In this document: piece after piece, positions 1-10,586 of the stretch
How positions within the stretch are numbered: position 1 is the first letter of the stretch
Layout: the number at the start of each line of letters is the position of its first letter
Origin: Persicaria tinctoria
Lineage: Eukaryota > Streptophyta > Magnoliopsida > Caryophyllales > Polygonaceae
Reading direction: 5' to 3'
Assembly: GCA_037127255.1 (NCBI GenBank)
Contig: JBANSL010000008.1
Coordinates: forward strand, 12,035,396-12,099,395
DNA: 64,000 nt
Position numbers and translations under genes: made by a program
The notes under the pieces: generated by a model
Databases searched by the model: none
Seen by the model: the letters and a program-made list of their open reading frames with translations, nothing else
What the model was told of the DNA's origin: nothing

Positions 1-430
1 CGTACATGGGCGTATCGTATTTTTCGGAAGGGCAACGCAAGATTTGAGGACGAATCTTTTTCAGAGGAGGGGAGGATGATGTGATCTAGACTTATAGATT
101 TTTCTTATATTTTTCTATTTTAAAAGTGTCCCACATCGCTTGTAAACACATAGGAGGCTAGAGTTTCTCCTATATATTGTGTAAGGTTTCCCATTTTTAA
201 TACAAGTTGAATTTTTGAGCTAAAAGTTGAGCACATTTGCTTCCTTTGATTCCGGGTTAAGGGTCATGTTTTTGGTGAGATGCTAAAAACAAAACCCTTT
301 GGTGAGATGCCGAGGGAGACACCCTAGTGATAGGCGAAGGTGTCGAAGGGTCGAGATCCTTAGAGTGAGATTCCGAGAGGATTGAGATCGAGTGTGGGAG
401 ATTCAAGGGTGAGAGGCCTGCGAATTTTGC
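1..430 (+). mobile_element. Ty3/gypsy 3' end: last codons of pol and 3' LTR remnant
   Basis: The first 80 bases read in frame as the tail typical of plant gypsy polyproteins (residues like RFEDESFSEEG, then a stop), a pattern known from the chromovirus group. An LTR-like sequence starting TGTGATCTAG at about 80 follows, with a TATA-like motif near 170 and GC-richer sequence to about 430. The right border is unclear because copia gag sequence in the opposite strand begins near 440. No 5' copy lies in the window, so the LTR call rests on position and composition. Confidence 0.5.
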
Positions 431-436
431 CATACA

Positions 437-800
437 TACGGTTACAAGTAGAGAAGTTTATCCCTTCAATAATGGAAGAACCTCGTCACCGATCCTGGTG
501 GCTCGGAGAGTTCCCGAGCACATCACTATATTGAAGGCAACATTGCGTGATAACGTTAATCGGATAACTCCAAAGGCTTGTCTATCAAGAAGATTTCAAT
601 CTTCATCCTTCATGCCATCTGACTTCTTTTCTGACAGAGGTTGATAAAGATTTTTCTGGTACAAATAATATTTTATTTGCATCTTCCAAAATCCGAAATC
701 TACAACATCAAACTTGTCTTGTTTCACCTTTCTATCTTTTGCGGCCATTGCTCCCACTCAAATCTGACTTTATGTGGATTGTTTATAACCAACGCTATGA
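437..800 (-). pseudogene. Ty1/copia (Tnt1-like) gag fragment with primer-binding site
   Basis: Read on the minus strand, an LTR end is followed directly by ATTGGTATCATAGCG (807 down to about 793), close to the initiator-Met tRNA primer-binding site of copia elements. A start MAAKDRKVKQDKFDV follows, then the gag hallmarks DFGFWKMQI and DRQAFGVIRLTLSRNVAFN known from the UBN2-type gag family. In-frame stops near 560 and 455 show it is dead. It is only the N-terminal part of gag. Confidence 0.65.
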
Positions 801-807
801 TACCAAT

Positions 808-1255
808 TGTTGGGAAAAATACGCTCAACTATCCCGAAAATCCGAATAATGAGAATGACAATGATAGAAAACACACACACACAAGATGTTTCTAATCTGT
901 CGCAAAACTTTGATAGAATGATAGCATGATTACAACGTCAATTATATACGCTCAACTTTCCAGAGTGTAGTTTTGGGTGTGGGGGTTATATAACATCCAC
1001 ACTCAATACTTCACTCTGGAACTTTACACAGAAAATTCTCCTGAAAGCTTCTCTTTGTTTAATGCTTTAAACTAAGCTTTTCACTCTGTATTTTTGGATT
1101 GAATTTACAAATGAAAACTTTCCCATTTATATAGGCTTGCAACAATCTAATATTGGAGGCTTGTAACAATCTCACCTCCCATTTTAGTTTTACTATAATA
1201 GGTGATTGTTTTTCTTTCAATAATCTAATATTAGAGAATTACTATTTCTATAACA
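808..1255 (-). repeat. copia LTR, 448 bp
   Basis: On the minus strand this segment begins TGTTATAG and ends CCCAACA, the TG...CA ends expected of an LTR. A G-run that fits a polypurine tract lies just upstream (1260-1279) and a primer-binding-like sequence just downstream (about 793-807). It therefore has 3'-LTR context on one side and 5'-LTR context on the other. No second copy was found in the window. Confidence 0.6.
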
Positions 1256-1259
1256 AGGT

Positions 1260-1279
1260 CCCCCCCCCCCCCCCCCCCC
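1260..1279. repeat. C homopolymer (20 C), probably an expanded polypurine tract
   Basis: Twenty consecutive C on the plus strand are a G20 run on the minus strand, four bases upstream of the copia LTR. That is where a polypurine tract belongs, so I infer an expanded or mis-assembled tract. Confidence 0.6.
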
Positions 1280-2300
1280 GCTCAGAGCCCTTGGTGACAC
1301 TTCATTTGTAGTAGGAATCTCCTCATCATCTCCTGAGTGCATGAGACTCACCACTTGCTCCAGTCTTTTCTGGCTGAGAAGAAGTAGACTGGTAGCTTAG
1401 GAACTTCCTGTAGTCAGTGGCGGAGCCAGGATTTCCGTCAGGGGGGTGCTAAAAAATTTTCGTGAAAATTGTTTTTGGTGTATACTTATTAAGAAGATTT
1501 TTTAAAGAATAATATTGAAAAAACACTAAAATTGTAATGTTTTTTAATGATTTTTGGTATTTAAATAGTTGAGAGTGGCCAAAAAAATAGAAGAGAAACA
1601 AAAAATATAGAAAAAAAATCACGAAGAATTACTTTTCAAATAATATTGAAATAAAAGGTTAAATGTATAATGTAAACATACATATGATAATTTTTTAATG
1701 AAATAATTGATATAAACAAAAAAATATAGAGATAAATGAAGAAGAATTAATGCTATAGTAAAGCAAATAAAAAGTGAAAAACTTGAGAATTGAACCCAAG
1801 ACCTCTGGATTCTCCTTCCTTCCTTCCTTATTTCTTTTACCACTTGGGCTAGATAGCATTCATGCTTCAAATATCATTTAAATATGTTATATTACCTTAA
1901 AAATACTAAATATATATATAAAAAAAATTTCCGGCTAGGGGGTGCTCGAGCACCCCCTAGCTCCGCCACTGCCTGTAGTGCGGGTGTATTAGCATCTGAT
2001 AGTGTCTTGTCGTCATGAAAGATTGTATCTATGGATCTGAATACTTTCTTCTTCTCCGAATCCCACAACTTGTACCTAAAGTCAGCATATCAGCTATTAC
2101 CCAAAAAAATACAAGTAATTGCTCTGTATCCAGCTTATGTCTATGTCCTTTAGGCACATGTATAAATGCCTTGCAACCAAAGACCCTCGGGTGAGAGTAG
2201 CAAATGTCTCTATCAGACCACAATCTCTCGGGGATATCAAAATTCAAAGCCGACGATGGAGATCGGTTCATCAGGTAGCATGCGGTGTTCACAGCTTCAC
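1280..2300 (-). pseudogene. copia integrase and post-integrase fragment, interrupted by a hAT element
   Basis: Minus-strand residues 2292 to 1985 read NTACYLMNRSPSSALNFDIP, then SHPRVFGCKAFIHVPKGHR and an IRS-like end. This is the C-terminal part of the integrase core of the Tnt1-like copia group. Once the hAT insert (1415-1971) is removed, the acidic post-integrase linker continues to 1280, including DDEEIPTTNEVSP. Reverse transcriptase and RNase H are missing between this linker and the polypurine tract. Several frame changes make it a clear pseudogene. Confidence 0.7.
1415..1971. mobile_element. non-autonomous hAT element, 557 bp, in the copia remnant
   Basis: The ends are inverted repeats: CAGTGGCGGAGCCAGG at 1415 and its near complement CTAGCTCCGCCACTG ending at 1971. 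Both sides carry the same 8-base target duplication CCTGTAGT (1407-1414 and 1972-1979). The YARNG terminus and 8-base duplication are diagnostic of hAT. The interior is AT-rich and has no transposase reading frame, so it needs an autonomous partner. Confidence 0.85.
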
Positions 2301-2654
2301 CTCAAATCCCGCCAGGATCGGAACGGGATTTGTGTCCACTCCTACTCGAATTGGTTCAACACCACTTTCAACAAGAATCCACCGATAAAACACAAATTGA
2401 CTTACCAGAATCGACAGGTGAAAGAACCGGATGAGATAGGGAAGATCCACTCACTTTCTCATAACTTTTCTTCATCTTTTTCCTTCCTCCCTTCTCACTT
2501 TTGTGCTCCAATTTTTGGGATCTCTCGGCTTTAGGGGTTGCTGCTTGATTCTCTCGTACACACAAGCCAAAAGGCAAAAAGGTGCCCTTTTAATGCTTTA
2601 AAAAAAATGAGCTGATATTTCATATTCGACTGGACAAATGGGCCACTTGGCCCA
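2301..2654. other. unassigned stretch between copia remnant and P450 pseudogene
   Basis: Mixed-composition sequence with a pyrimidine-rich part at 2455-2510. The overlapping reading frames on both strands show no recognisable domain. It may be a relic of a gene 5' region, but nothing supports a call. Confidence 0.3.
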
Positions 2655-3018
2655 ACAGGATATTCCTAATCTTCCCTACCTCCTAGCAATTGTGAAGGAG
2701 ACGTTGAGGATGTAGCCACCGACACCACTAAGTGGCCCAAGAGAATTCGGCAGTGACTGCACCGGGGGTGGCGCGCTATCACGTCAAGAAAGGCACTGGA
2801 CTCCTAGTGAACCTTACCAAAATCCATTGCGACCAGCGAATGTGGGATGTCCCTATCGACTTTAGACTTGAGAGATTCCTTACTATGCACAAGGATGTGA
2901 ATGTAGGAGAACAGAGTTTCGAACTTATGCCGTTTGGATCAAGCAGAAGGATACGTAGGGACAGAACTAGGATTGGACTGGACTTTGTTGCGGCCCACCC
3001 AAAATTTCATAACTTATA

Positions 3019-3261
3019 CTCCATTCGTTAATTAAAACATGTCGTTTTAGATATTTGCATATTTTTTAAGAAAGCAAATAAAAACACACTTATACCCCTA
3101 ATTATTACTTTACTTTTTCATTTTATTGAAAACTACAACTAACAAATATCTAATCATGACAAAGGTAATTTTGGAAAGTTAACACCAAAATACCTAAAAC
3201 GACATGTTTTTCTTAACAATATTTTACTCTTAAAACAACATATTTTTCTTAATGGAGGAAG
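3019..3261. mobile_element. Stowaway-type MITE, subfamily A
   Basis: Starts CTCCATTCGTTAATTAAAAC and ends with the complementary AATGGAGGAAG, flanked by TA on both sides (3017-3018, 3262-3263). AT-rich, non-coding and foldback-capable. Confidence 0.7.
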
Positions 3262-3273
3262 TATAATTAGGAT

Positions 3274-4000
3274 CTATGTTACACGGAAACAGAAACGGAA
3301 ACCGGAAGGGAAACGGAAACGAAAATCCAAATTTTGTAGGAAACGGAAACGCCGAGGAAACGGCAATATGAATTATATGTTCATTTAAAGGTCTAAATAA
3401 GAGCAATAAACATATCTCCAAGTTATACACATAGAATGCAACATTAGGCTACAAATAGAAATGTTCAATACTGTAATATACAATGTCCTTTACTCCACCA
3501 GCTGTCGATCGAGTCGGTTTGTTGACTTTGTTCAACACTATGACTTCCGCTAGGACCACTACTCGCATTTGAGGATGACATAGTTAGAGCCGAGAGGGAG
3601 AGAGCACTGAGCAAGTGAGAGTTTACCTGGAGAGTACACCGAGCAGAGAGAGAGAGGGTCGTCGGAAGGGAGGAGAGGAGGGAAGACAAAAAATGGGAGA
3701 GAAGGAGGTGGCAAGGTTAGAGGTAAATGAGAGTTTCAAACAGGATGAAGCGGAAACATGTTTTAGAGTTTGATTGTATGTTTTTTTTTCAATTATAAAA
3801 TTAGTGGAAACGTCATTTGGCAAGGCAAAAACGTTTCTGACGAAGCGGAAACGGTCAAGGTTTCTAATTTTTTTTGTCAACGAAATGGTCAAAGTTTTCG
3901 ACCTCTCAGAAACGTTTCTGAGGTGTTTCCGCTGAGTTTCGGAGTTTCTTGATATCTAGAACGGAAAACTGCTATGAGATGGAGTTTCGGAGTATCATAG
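3274..4000. mobile_element. nested hAT-type element, 727 bp
   Basis: The termini CTATGTTACACGGAAAC and, inward from 4000, CTATGATACTCCGAAAC are inverted repeats. The identical 8-mer ATTAGGAT lies on both sides (3266-3273 and 4001-4008). It sits inside the larger hAT-like element, so it is the younger insertion. The ends are rich in a GGAAACG motif. There is no transposase frame. Confidence 0.75.
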
Positions 4001-4013
4001 ATTAGGATTAGTA

Positions 4014-4165
4014 TGTATTGCAAAGTTTGTGTAGCACAGTTGGTTGGTCATTACTCATTAATGTTCAATATGAGTGTGTGGGGTTTGAATCCTACCTGTC
4101 CCAGTTTTTATTTTCCCATCTGCCAGCGCAATATTGATTAGGTTTTTTTTTTTGTCATTCCCATC
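4014..4165 (+). repeat. SINE-like sequence with tRNA-type internal promoter
   Basis: GTAGCACAGTTGGTTGG at about 4031 resembles an A box and GGGGTTTGAATCC at about 4080 resembles a B box, about 50 bases apart as in tRNA-derived SINEs. No clean target duplication was found, so boundaries are approximate. Confidence 0.45.
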
Positions 4166-4212
4166 TACCCAGCCCATTCATTAGGTTTATTTATTTATAT
4201 ATGTGTTGTATA

Positions 4213-4436
4213 CTCTCTTCGTTAATTAAAACTTGACGTTTTACTATTTACGTACATTTTTTTAGGTGTTAAAAACTATATAAAATATTAACTTTTTAAT
4301 AATATTTTTAAACAATTTCATACTTATTGTTATTAATTTTGAATTTATAAAAAAAAGTTAATATTTTATATGGTTTTTATCATTCTAAAAAAGCGTGCAT
4401 AAATAGTAAACGACATGTTTTAATTAACAGAGGGAG
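4213..4436. mobile_element. Stowaway-type MITE, subfamily A
   Basis: Begins CTCTCTTCGTTAATTAAAAC and ends ATTAACAGAGGGAG, with TA flanks at 4211-4212 and 4437-4438. It is close in sequence to the copy at 6198-6434, including the internal AGGTGTTAAAAACTATATAA. Confidence 0.75.
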
Positions 4437-4883
4437 TATGTGATATTAAATAAATATTTATTTATTGTATATTTTTATTTTTTTTTGGTTTATTAGTTTT
4501 TTTCTAGGTGTATATATATATGTGGTATACATGTGATATTAACGACTCTTAAAATTTTGATAATTGTATAAGAAAATTTTAGTCTACCCAATTTTCATTA
4601 ATTCCTAGTTCGGTACCCGAGGATATGTCCAAGGTTGTCTTTTCCGGAACATCCACTTTCTCCTAGCGTCGTTTCTACATGCTTTCGAATTCTCCACATT
4701 CGACGATTCTCTTGTCGACATGACCGAAAGTTGTGGGCTGACGAACATGAAGGCAAACGCCCATCTGTTGATCTTTATGAATAGATCGACGTGGTAAGTT
4801 TGTATTTGCCTTTCAAAATCAAGATGATAAAGTAGCAAATTTCTAAATGTCTACTTATTCAAAGGAAGTGTATCTATATAATA

Positions 4884-5152
4884 CTCCATCCGTCTCGAAA
4901 TTTATGTCGTTTTAGTTCTTTAGCTTTGTATTAAAATAGATGTGATTTTAGGTTTTCTAGGTAGGGGATAGTAATGATTTGTATTGATTTGTGTGTTGTT
5001 GATTTTTTTAAAGGTTTTGATTGGTTAAAAAATGTAGTGGGTAATAAAATTTATGAAAAAGTTAGTTGAATGATGATGTTGATTGATGAGTGAGTGTTTT
5101 ATTAAAACTTGTGCAAAATCTTAAAACGATTAAAATTTTGAGACGGAGGGAT
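4884..5152. mobile_element. Stowaway-type MITE, subfamily B
   Basis: Begins CTCCATCCGTCTCGAAATTT and ends AAATTTTGAGACGGAGGGAT, with TA flanks at 4882-4883 and 5153-5154. The interior is AT-rich and non-coding. Confidence 0.75.
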
Positions 5153-5154
5153 TA

Positions 5155-5703
5155 CCTTGTATTAGAAGGCTTTGATGAAGTGTCATATTCTCCTTGATTT
5201 TAGTTAATTTAACCAATCTCCTATTTTCTACTTTTTTATTTTTTTTCTCTACTACATTTAATTATTATTTCCTTTAATTATTATTTCCTCTAATTATTAC
5301 TTTTATTCTTCCCTTTATCTTTTTAAATCAATCATATTATTTCTTTTATTTCCAACATATTTTTAACTATTGAACATAATTCAAAACATTGAATTCAATT
5401 TAACATAGCTACTGGCAGGGGCGGATCCTGGACCGTCATCCCGGGGATACTTGAAGGTAAATTTTTCATCATTTCGAAAATATTCAAAGGTATAAAAAAA
5501 ATTCTTTTGTAATTTTTTTCCCGGGTTGGGGATGTTTGACGTAAAATATTAGGAAATTAACACTATAAAAAAAAATTCTTTCGTAATTTTTTTCTCGGGT
5601 TGGGCTTAACTAAAATTTATTTCCTTTTATTAATTTTTTTTCTCCTCCTTTTTATCTTTTCAAACCAATTATATTTTTTTCTTTTATTTTTATCACATTT
5701 ACT
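5155..5703. other. AT-rich non-coding stretch with a lone hAT-like end
   Basis: Position 5415 starts CAGGGGCGGATCC, a terminus of the hAT type, but no matching right end was found, so it is probably a truncated element. A motif of about 40 bases containing AATTCTTT, a T-run and GGGTTGGG occurs twice, near 5497 and 5566. No gene is visible. Confidence 0.45.
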
Positions 5704-5901
5704 ATATATATATAGAGAGAGGTTGTACTCAGAAATTATTCGTCTATTTGTTCATGATTATTCATCTATCTCCCAATATCATCGAATAATCAGAAGTTAC
5801 TTTTAATCTCATCCGTTGATCTTCTTAATTCAATGGCCCAAATTTGTTCACATGATACACGTTAAGAGCTGAGTACATATGATCTATCCTCTATATATAT
5901 A
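5704..5901. mobile_element. short inverted-repeat element (MITE), about 200 bp
   Basis: The left end reads ATATATATAGAGAGAGG and continues to GTACTCAG. The right end, read inward, gives ATATATATAGAGGATAG and then GTACTCAG, so both ends share TATATAGAG and GTACTCAG in inverted order. Exact borders are blurred by the TA repeats. Superfamily not assigned. Confidence 0.5.
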
Positions 5902-6143
5902 TTCTTAAAATAAATGAGTTTTAGCCTATATGATATCCCTACTTTTTTTTATCTCTTTAAATCAATCTATTTTTTTCCTTTAATTTTTCTTCTTATTCCC
6001 TTTACACCAATCACATTTCTTTTTTTATTTTTAATATATTTACTAACTATTAAGCTTAATTCAAAACATTGAATTTAATATAATCTAATGCTTACTATTA
6101 ATCTACATGTAAATATATATTTATATATATTATAAATATCCAA

Positions 6144-6710
6144 TCTATATATACTGCATAATATATAAGTCTTTCTGATGATATGGCATAACTAATACTC
6201 CCTCCGTTAATTAAAACTTGACGTTTTACTATTCACGCACGCATTTTTAGGTGTTAAAAACTATATAAAATATTAACTTTTTTAATAATTTTTTTAAATA
6301 ATATCATACTTATTACTATTAAGTATGAATTTATAAAAACAAATTTAAAAAAAAGTTAATATTTTATATAGTTTTTATCGTTCTAAAAAAGCGTGCATGA
6401 ATAGTAAACGACAAGTTTTAATTAACAGAGGGAGTATCATTTTAGATATTGGTTATACGACATCACATTTAAACAAAGTTATAATGATATTATTATTTTT
6501 ACTAAGTGATTTAAATATCCATATTCATGTATTATAATTTTACGTGAGATTTTTTTTAAAAATAATTTTTTGAGATATTTATAAGATACATTTATGGTAA
6601 AGATTTTAATGAATTTTATCTTAACTTTTATTAATATTTTATAATATTATTTTTTATATTATCAAGATTTTAGTTTAAAAAATCACGCTATGGCGTGGGG
6701 ATTATACTAG
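6144..6710 (+). mobile_element. Helitron 3' terminus (5' end tentative)
   Basis: The 3' end shows the Helitron signature: a short hairpin (CACGC at 6684-6688, loop TATG, GCGTG at 6693-6697), then about nine bases, then CTAG at 6707-6710 followed by a T. A candidate 5' start A|TCTATATATACTG lies at 6144, but other TC starts are possible. A Stowaway MITE lies inside. No RepHel helicase is encoded. Confidence 0.6.
6198..6434. mobile_element. Stowaway-type MITE, subfamily A
   Basis: Begins CTCCCTCCGTTAATTAAAAC and ends TTAATTAACAGAGGGAG, flanked by TA (6196-6197, 6435-6436). The inverted ends are nearly perfect. Closely related to the copy at 4213-4436. Confidence 0.85.
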
Positions 6711-6763
6711 TTTAAGTTAGAAGTAATTTTCATAATACCAACCCTACCCCTGATCCCCTGAAA

Positions 6764-6770
6764 TATAAAA
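6764..6770 (+). promoter_or_regulatory. candidate TATA box of the pseudouridine-phosphate glycosidase gene
   Basis: TATAAAA lies about 150 bases upstream of the start codon and about 55 bases downstream of the Helitron end. A purine-rich leader (GAGAGAGGGAGAGAG) follows. Confidence 0.45.
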
Positions 6771-6920
6771 GCAAAAGCCTTCTTTGTGCAAAAGATTTTG
6801 CCACGTGTCTTAGCAAAATTTCTTGAAGGTTTTAGGCAGCAGTTACCTTCTCTTTCCTCCCCTTCCCTGCGTAACTGCTCTTAGAGACAACCAAGAAGAG
6901 AGAGGGAGAGAGCATCTTCC

Positions 6921-9903
6921 ATGGCTTCCAATGCTTTGACGAGACTGGTTAGTATTCAGAGACACCTTGGTAGTCTCTCAATGTCCCCAACTAAGGTCTC
7001 CTTCATCTTCCCACTCTGAATTTCATCCTTTTTCCAACAAGTTGCAGAATCTGATTTTCGATTGACTTTTTAGTGCTATACTTCTAATAATTTTCTTCTC
7101 CGAGGGCTCACAGGGCGGCGATTTCAGCCCGGAGATTCCAATCAAACTGAGCCAGGAGGTTGCCGAGGCTCTTTCGCGGGGAGACGCTGTTGTTGCTCTT
7201 GAATCGACCATAATTTGCCATGGTATGAGATTCTAGGGTTTATGCCGTTTTGCGATGTTTCTTGAAAGTGCGTTAAATTAGTTGTGTGCTTGTGTTAGGA
7301 ATGCCGTATCCCCAGAATTTGGAAACTGCGAAGGAAGTTGAAGCTGTTGTGAGGAACAATGGGGCTGTTCCTGCAACAATTGCAATTTTGGATGGTGTTC
7401 CTGGCATAGGTATTCATCTGATCCCGAAATTCCATCGAATTACTTATGTAAATGCTCGGTAGAAGTTAGCATCAAGTAGGGTTTTGTTAATAACAAAAAT
7501 AATAGATGAGGTTTATAAACTATTCAGATGATGTTTCAATGGTGTTGCAGATGTCAACTGCTTTGATCATAGATAAGTGATAAATAACCAATTAAAGTAG
7601 AAGTTGTAGCGTGTGATCATAAGTTTGCAGTCCAGATGTTTGCATCCAATGTTTACATGTATAGTTTCCATGAATAGGTCTGTGCGATGAAGAGCTGGAG
7701 AAGCTTGCGAAACTAGGGACTCAAGTTCTAAAGACCGCTCGTCGGGACATTGCATATGTTGTAAGTGGAGATTGAATTAGATATGTTGTTCATCTGGTTA
7801 AGTGAATTTAGGCCTTTTTGTCTCCACTTCTTGCAAGGAGGCATTTTTTTTATTGGGTCTGATGACTTTGATCCTCATAACAAAAGACTGTAACGGTCCT
7901 TGGTAGAACTAATATGGACTTTGAATAAAAATGCATTTTCAGATTTTTTTTTTCTTTTTTTAAAACAGAAAGAAATAAAGGTTGATTTTACAAGGTTTAC
8001 TGATTTAATGTTCTTCGTTCTTACTTCTTACTGCCTCTCTTGACTGTCATTACTACTTCTGTACGGTATAATACTACTACCTGGAATTCTTCGAGGAATA
8101 ATACTTTTCTACATTTTATAGTTTTGAATTGTTGAGTATTTTTTTAGTTCTCTGAATCTTAATTATTGGACCTATGTTTTTTAAAGGTTCCAATGAGGAG
8201 GAATGGTGCCACAATTGTCTCCTCAACCATGTATTTTGCTTCTATGGTCAGTAGATCTTCTTTCCCGAAATTTCTTTGTTCCTTATGTTTGTGCCTTGAA
8301 AATAAAATCAAAACAAAAAGAAACTTATAGCTGTGTTATTTACGGAGTATGTTGTTTCAAAACATTTTCCTCACTGTTAGAGAGTGGATGACAGGTTGGC
8401 ATTCCAGTTTTCGCTACTGGTGGTATTGGAGGAGTACACAAACACGGGGAGCAAATCTTGAGACCATTACGCGTGCCTTCTATTTATGATGAAATTGGCT
8501 GAACCAGACAGATTCATATATTCTTTTCTATTGTTCTACCTGTTGCAGCAATGGATGTATCTTCTGATCTCACAGAGCTAGGAAAAACGCAAGTGGCTGT
8601 AGTGTCTGCGGGTGTTAAATCAATTCTAGATATTGGCAGAACACTCGAGTATTTGGTATTGACATTAGTTGCTTACATGTTAATTATTGCTTCTGAATAG
8701 ATTTTATGGTGGTCTAATTTGGTTATACACTCTTAAATGCAGGAGACACAGGGGGTTTGTGTAGCCGCTTATGGGACAAATGAGTTCCCCGCCTTTTTCA
8801 CAGAAAAGAGTGGCTTCCGTGTAAGTTGAATTTTTCTTAATGATCTTTCTGATTTCATTTTGTAACTTCTTCATTGTGATCAATTTGAAACCGGTGAATT
8901 AGGCCCTTTGCTATGAACCATGCCATCTGAATATTTGTGAACCTGGAGTGGGTAGTCATCTGGTTGGTATGGCTGGCGTTTGATGATTAAACATCTTGCA
9001 TACTGTGCTACATTTTGTTTTGGATAATGTAAATGGCAATAAACAAATATTAAAGGGAAATTGATTTAGTTTAACATTATCAAGATAATGGCATGTGTGC
9101 CTTGATATATGTGGAGAAATGCGGATCAGATCCTTTGTTTAGCTACCCCTAATGGTTCCGGAAAATGTGACAGGCTCCCTGCCGTGTAGATTCTGCAGAG
9201 GATTGTGCTCGATTAATAGGTGACTGAAGATTAATTTTCTTCCCTTTTCGAATATCTGATAGTTTGGGTTTGTGATTTGTATTCAATTCATTACCTTATT
9301 TAGCCCGGTTCACAATTTGTGTTAACTGCAGATGCCAACATGAAGCTCAAGCTAGGGAATGGCATCCTAATCGCAGTTCCTATTCCAAAACAACATTCTG
9401 CTTCTGGAAGCGTAGTTGAAGCTGCAATACAAAGAGCTCTCCAGGAAGCAAGGTAATATGTTTCTTCCACAAGCTTTGGCTAATTGGCTGTAATGGATGA
9501 CATAGTAATTGTTCAATTTACATTATCCATACCTGATTCCTGGAATTTTCGACAATTTGCACCTTCAGGGAGAAGAATATATATGGAAGTGCAGAAACTC
9601 CTTTTGTACTCAAAAGAGTGAGTGAACTGACTGGAGGAGCCTCACTAGCTTCCAGTATCCTTTTTCTGATATGAACCTTTTAGTCATGTTCTCTGTAAAT
9701 AACAGCATGCTGAGGATATTGAATGACTAAACATATAATCCATATATAACTTGCATTGTTACCAATTTTTCTGAATCCGACCAGCCGTGTTTTAATGCAA
9801 TTTCTTTAACCTGTAACTAGACATTGCTCTCGTAAAGAACAATGCTACAGTTGCTTCCAGGATTGCTTTCTGTCTTTCTCAAATGCGTCGGCATGGTCAT
9901 TAA
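6921..9903 (+). CDS. pseudouridine-5'-phosphate glycosidase, 12 exons, 339 aa
   Basis: This enzyme cleaves pseudouridine 5'-phosphate to uracil and ribose 5-phosphate, in the peroxisomal pseudouridine catabolism of plants. Exons read 6921-6995, 7114-7222, 7299-7409, 7678-7760, 8187-8246, 8395-8455, 8549-8655, 8743-8820, 9174-9219, 9332-9452, 9569-9654 and 9821-9903, totalling 340 codons. Family signatures are [124 protein letters not shown] and [19 protein letters not shown]. The N-terminal 25 residues are family-variable and may hold a targeting signal. Oddity: the exon 6 to exon 7 junction has no GT donor where the frame needs it (CAAA followed by TCTTGA at 8456), so this copy may be mis-spliced or carry a one-base loss. 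Bacterial relatives are PsuG. Confidence 0.88.
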
Positions 9904-10586
9904 AGGTAAAAGCTCGAAACTTTTGAACTTCTTGACTGTAGTAATATGAAACTGGATGATGTGGAGTGGAGCCCATCTGATGATGAATATCTTGCCTATT
10001 TCTGTAGGGTGATATTAATATATTTACAATCCAGATATGGTTGCCCATGACCTACCACACGGATCTGGCACGCCTCAAACCCTTTAATTTTTACAAGGTT
10101 TTAATAAATTTAGCAGAAGAATTTTTGTTGTCACATTTCCTTTTGCACAGGTTTTTTTGTTTTTGTTCAATACAACACTATGTTTATGCAATGAAATTCA
10201 GTTAGAACTGCCCAAAGTTGGACATATGAGAATGTCATGGTATTATGCTTGCTGTGTTCAAACTTCAAGCTATATATTGTTTCGAGAGAAACATTTCCAC
10301 CCAGCAATTCAGATCTCATTAAGGGCATTGATACACTGCGTTTCTATACAACAATGTTTTAATTGTTTTTCTCCTCTGATTCATCAAGGAATTGTGAGAA
10401 AAAAACATTCTGTGGTAAATTATAGTGTCAAGTGCTTGAAACTGAATTTTTTTTGTTTTTTTTGTTTGAACAACCTTAGTGTACCAGCATATTTTAGATC
10501 TCAACTATGATAGATTTCAGATTTCAACAGAGTAAGTGTTGTGACATATTTTAGATTTCATATTAAAATAAGATATTTCACTTTTT
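9904..10586. other. 3' UTR and intergenic sequence
   Basis: AT-rich sequence after the stop codon. The open frames on both strands show no domain. I see no element ends. Confidence 0.4.

Larger units (their letters stand above)
2956..4619. mobile_element. hAT-like element, 1664 bp, nested host of other insertions
   Basis: Ends are imperfect inverted repeats: TAGGGACAGAACTAGGATT at 2956 and, read inward from 4619, CGGGTACCGAACTAGGAATT. The flanking 8-mers AGGATACG (2948-2955) and AGGATATG (4620-4627) match at 7 of 8 positions, as expected for an old hAT target duplication. Inside lie a second hAT element, two Stowaway MITEs and a SINE-like sequence. No transposase is visible. Confidence 0.65.
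2655..4815 (+). pseudogene. CYP82-type cytochrome P450 pseudogene, split by a hAT insertion in the heme loop
   Basis: Two pieces of a P450 3' exon flank a 1.66 kb insert. The left piece (2655-2955) holds the K-helix VKETLR followed by a stop and a frameshift, the PERF-region relic FRLERF, and the start of the heme loop PFGSSRR. The right piece (4620-4815) resumes with ICPRLSF and, after a frameshift, LLASFLHAFEFSTFDDSLVD, then the C-terminal VDLYE. The text parallels the intact P450 at 22746-24456, so I infer a paralogue of that gene. No upstream exon remains. Confidence 0.8.
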
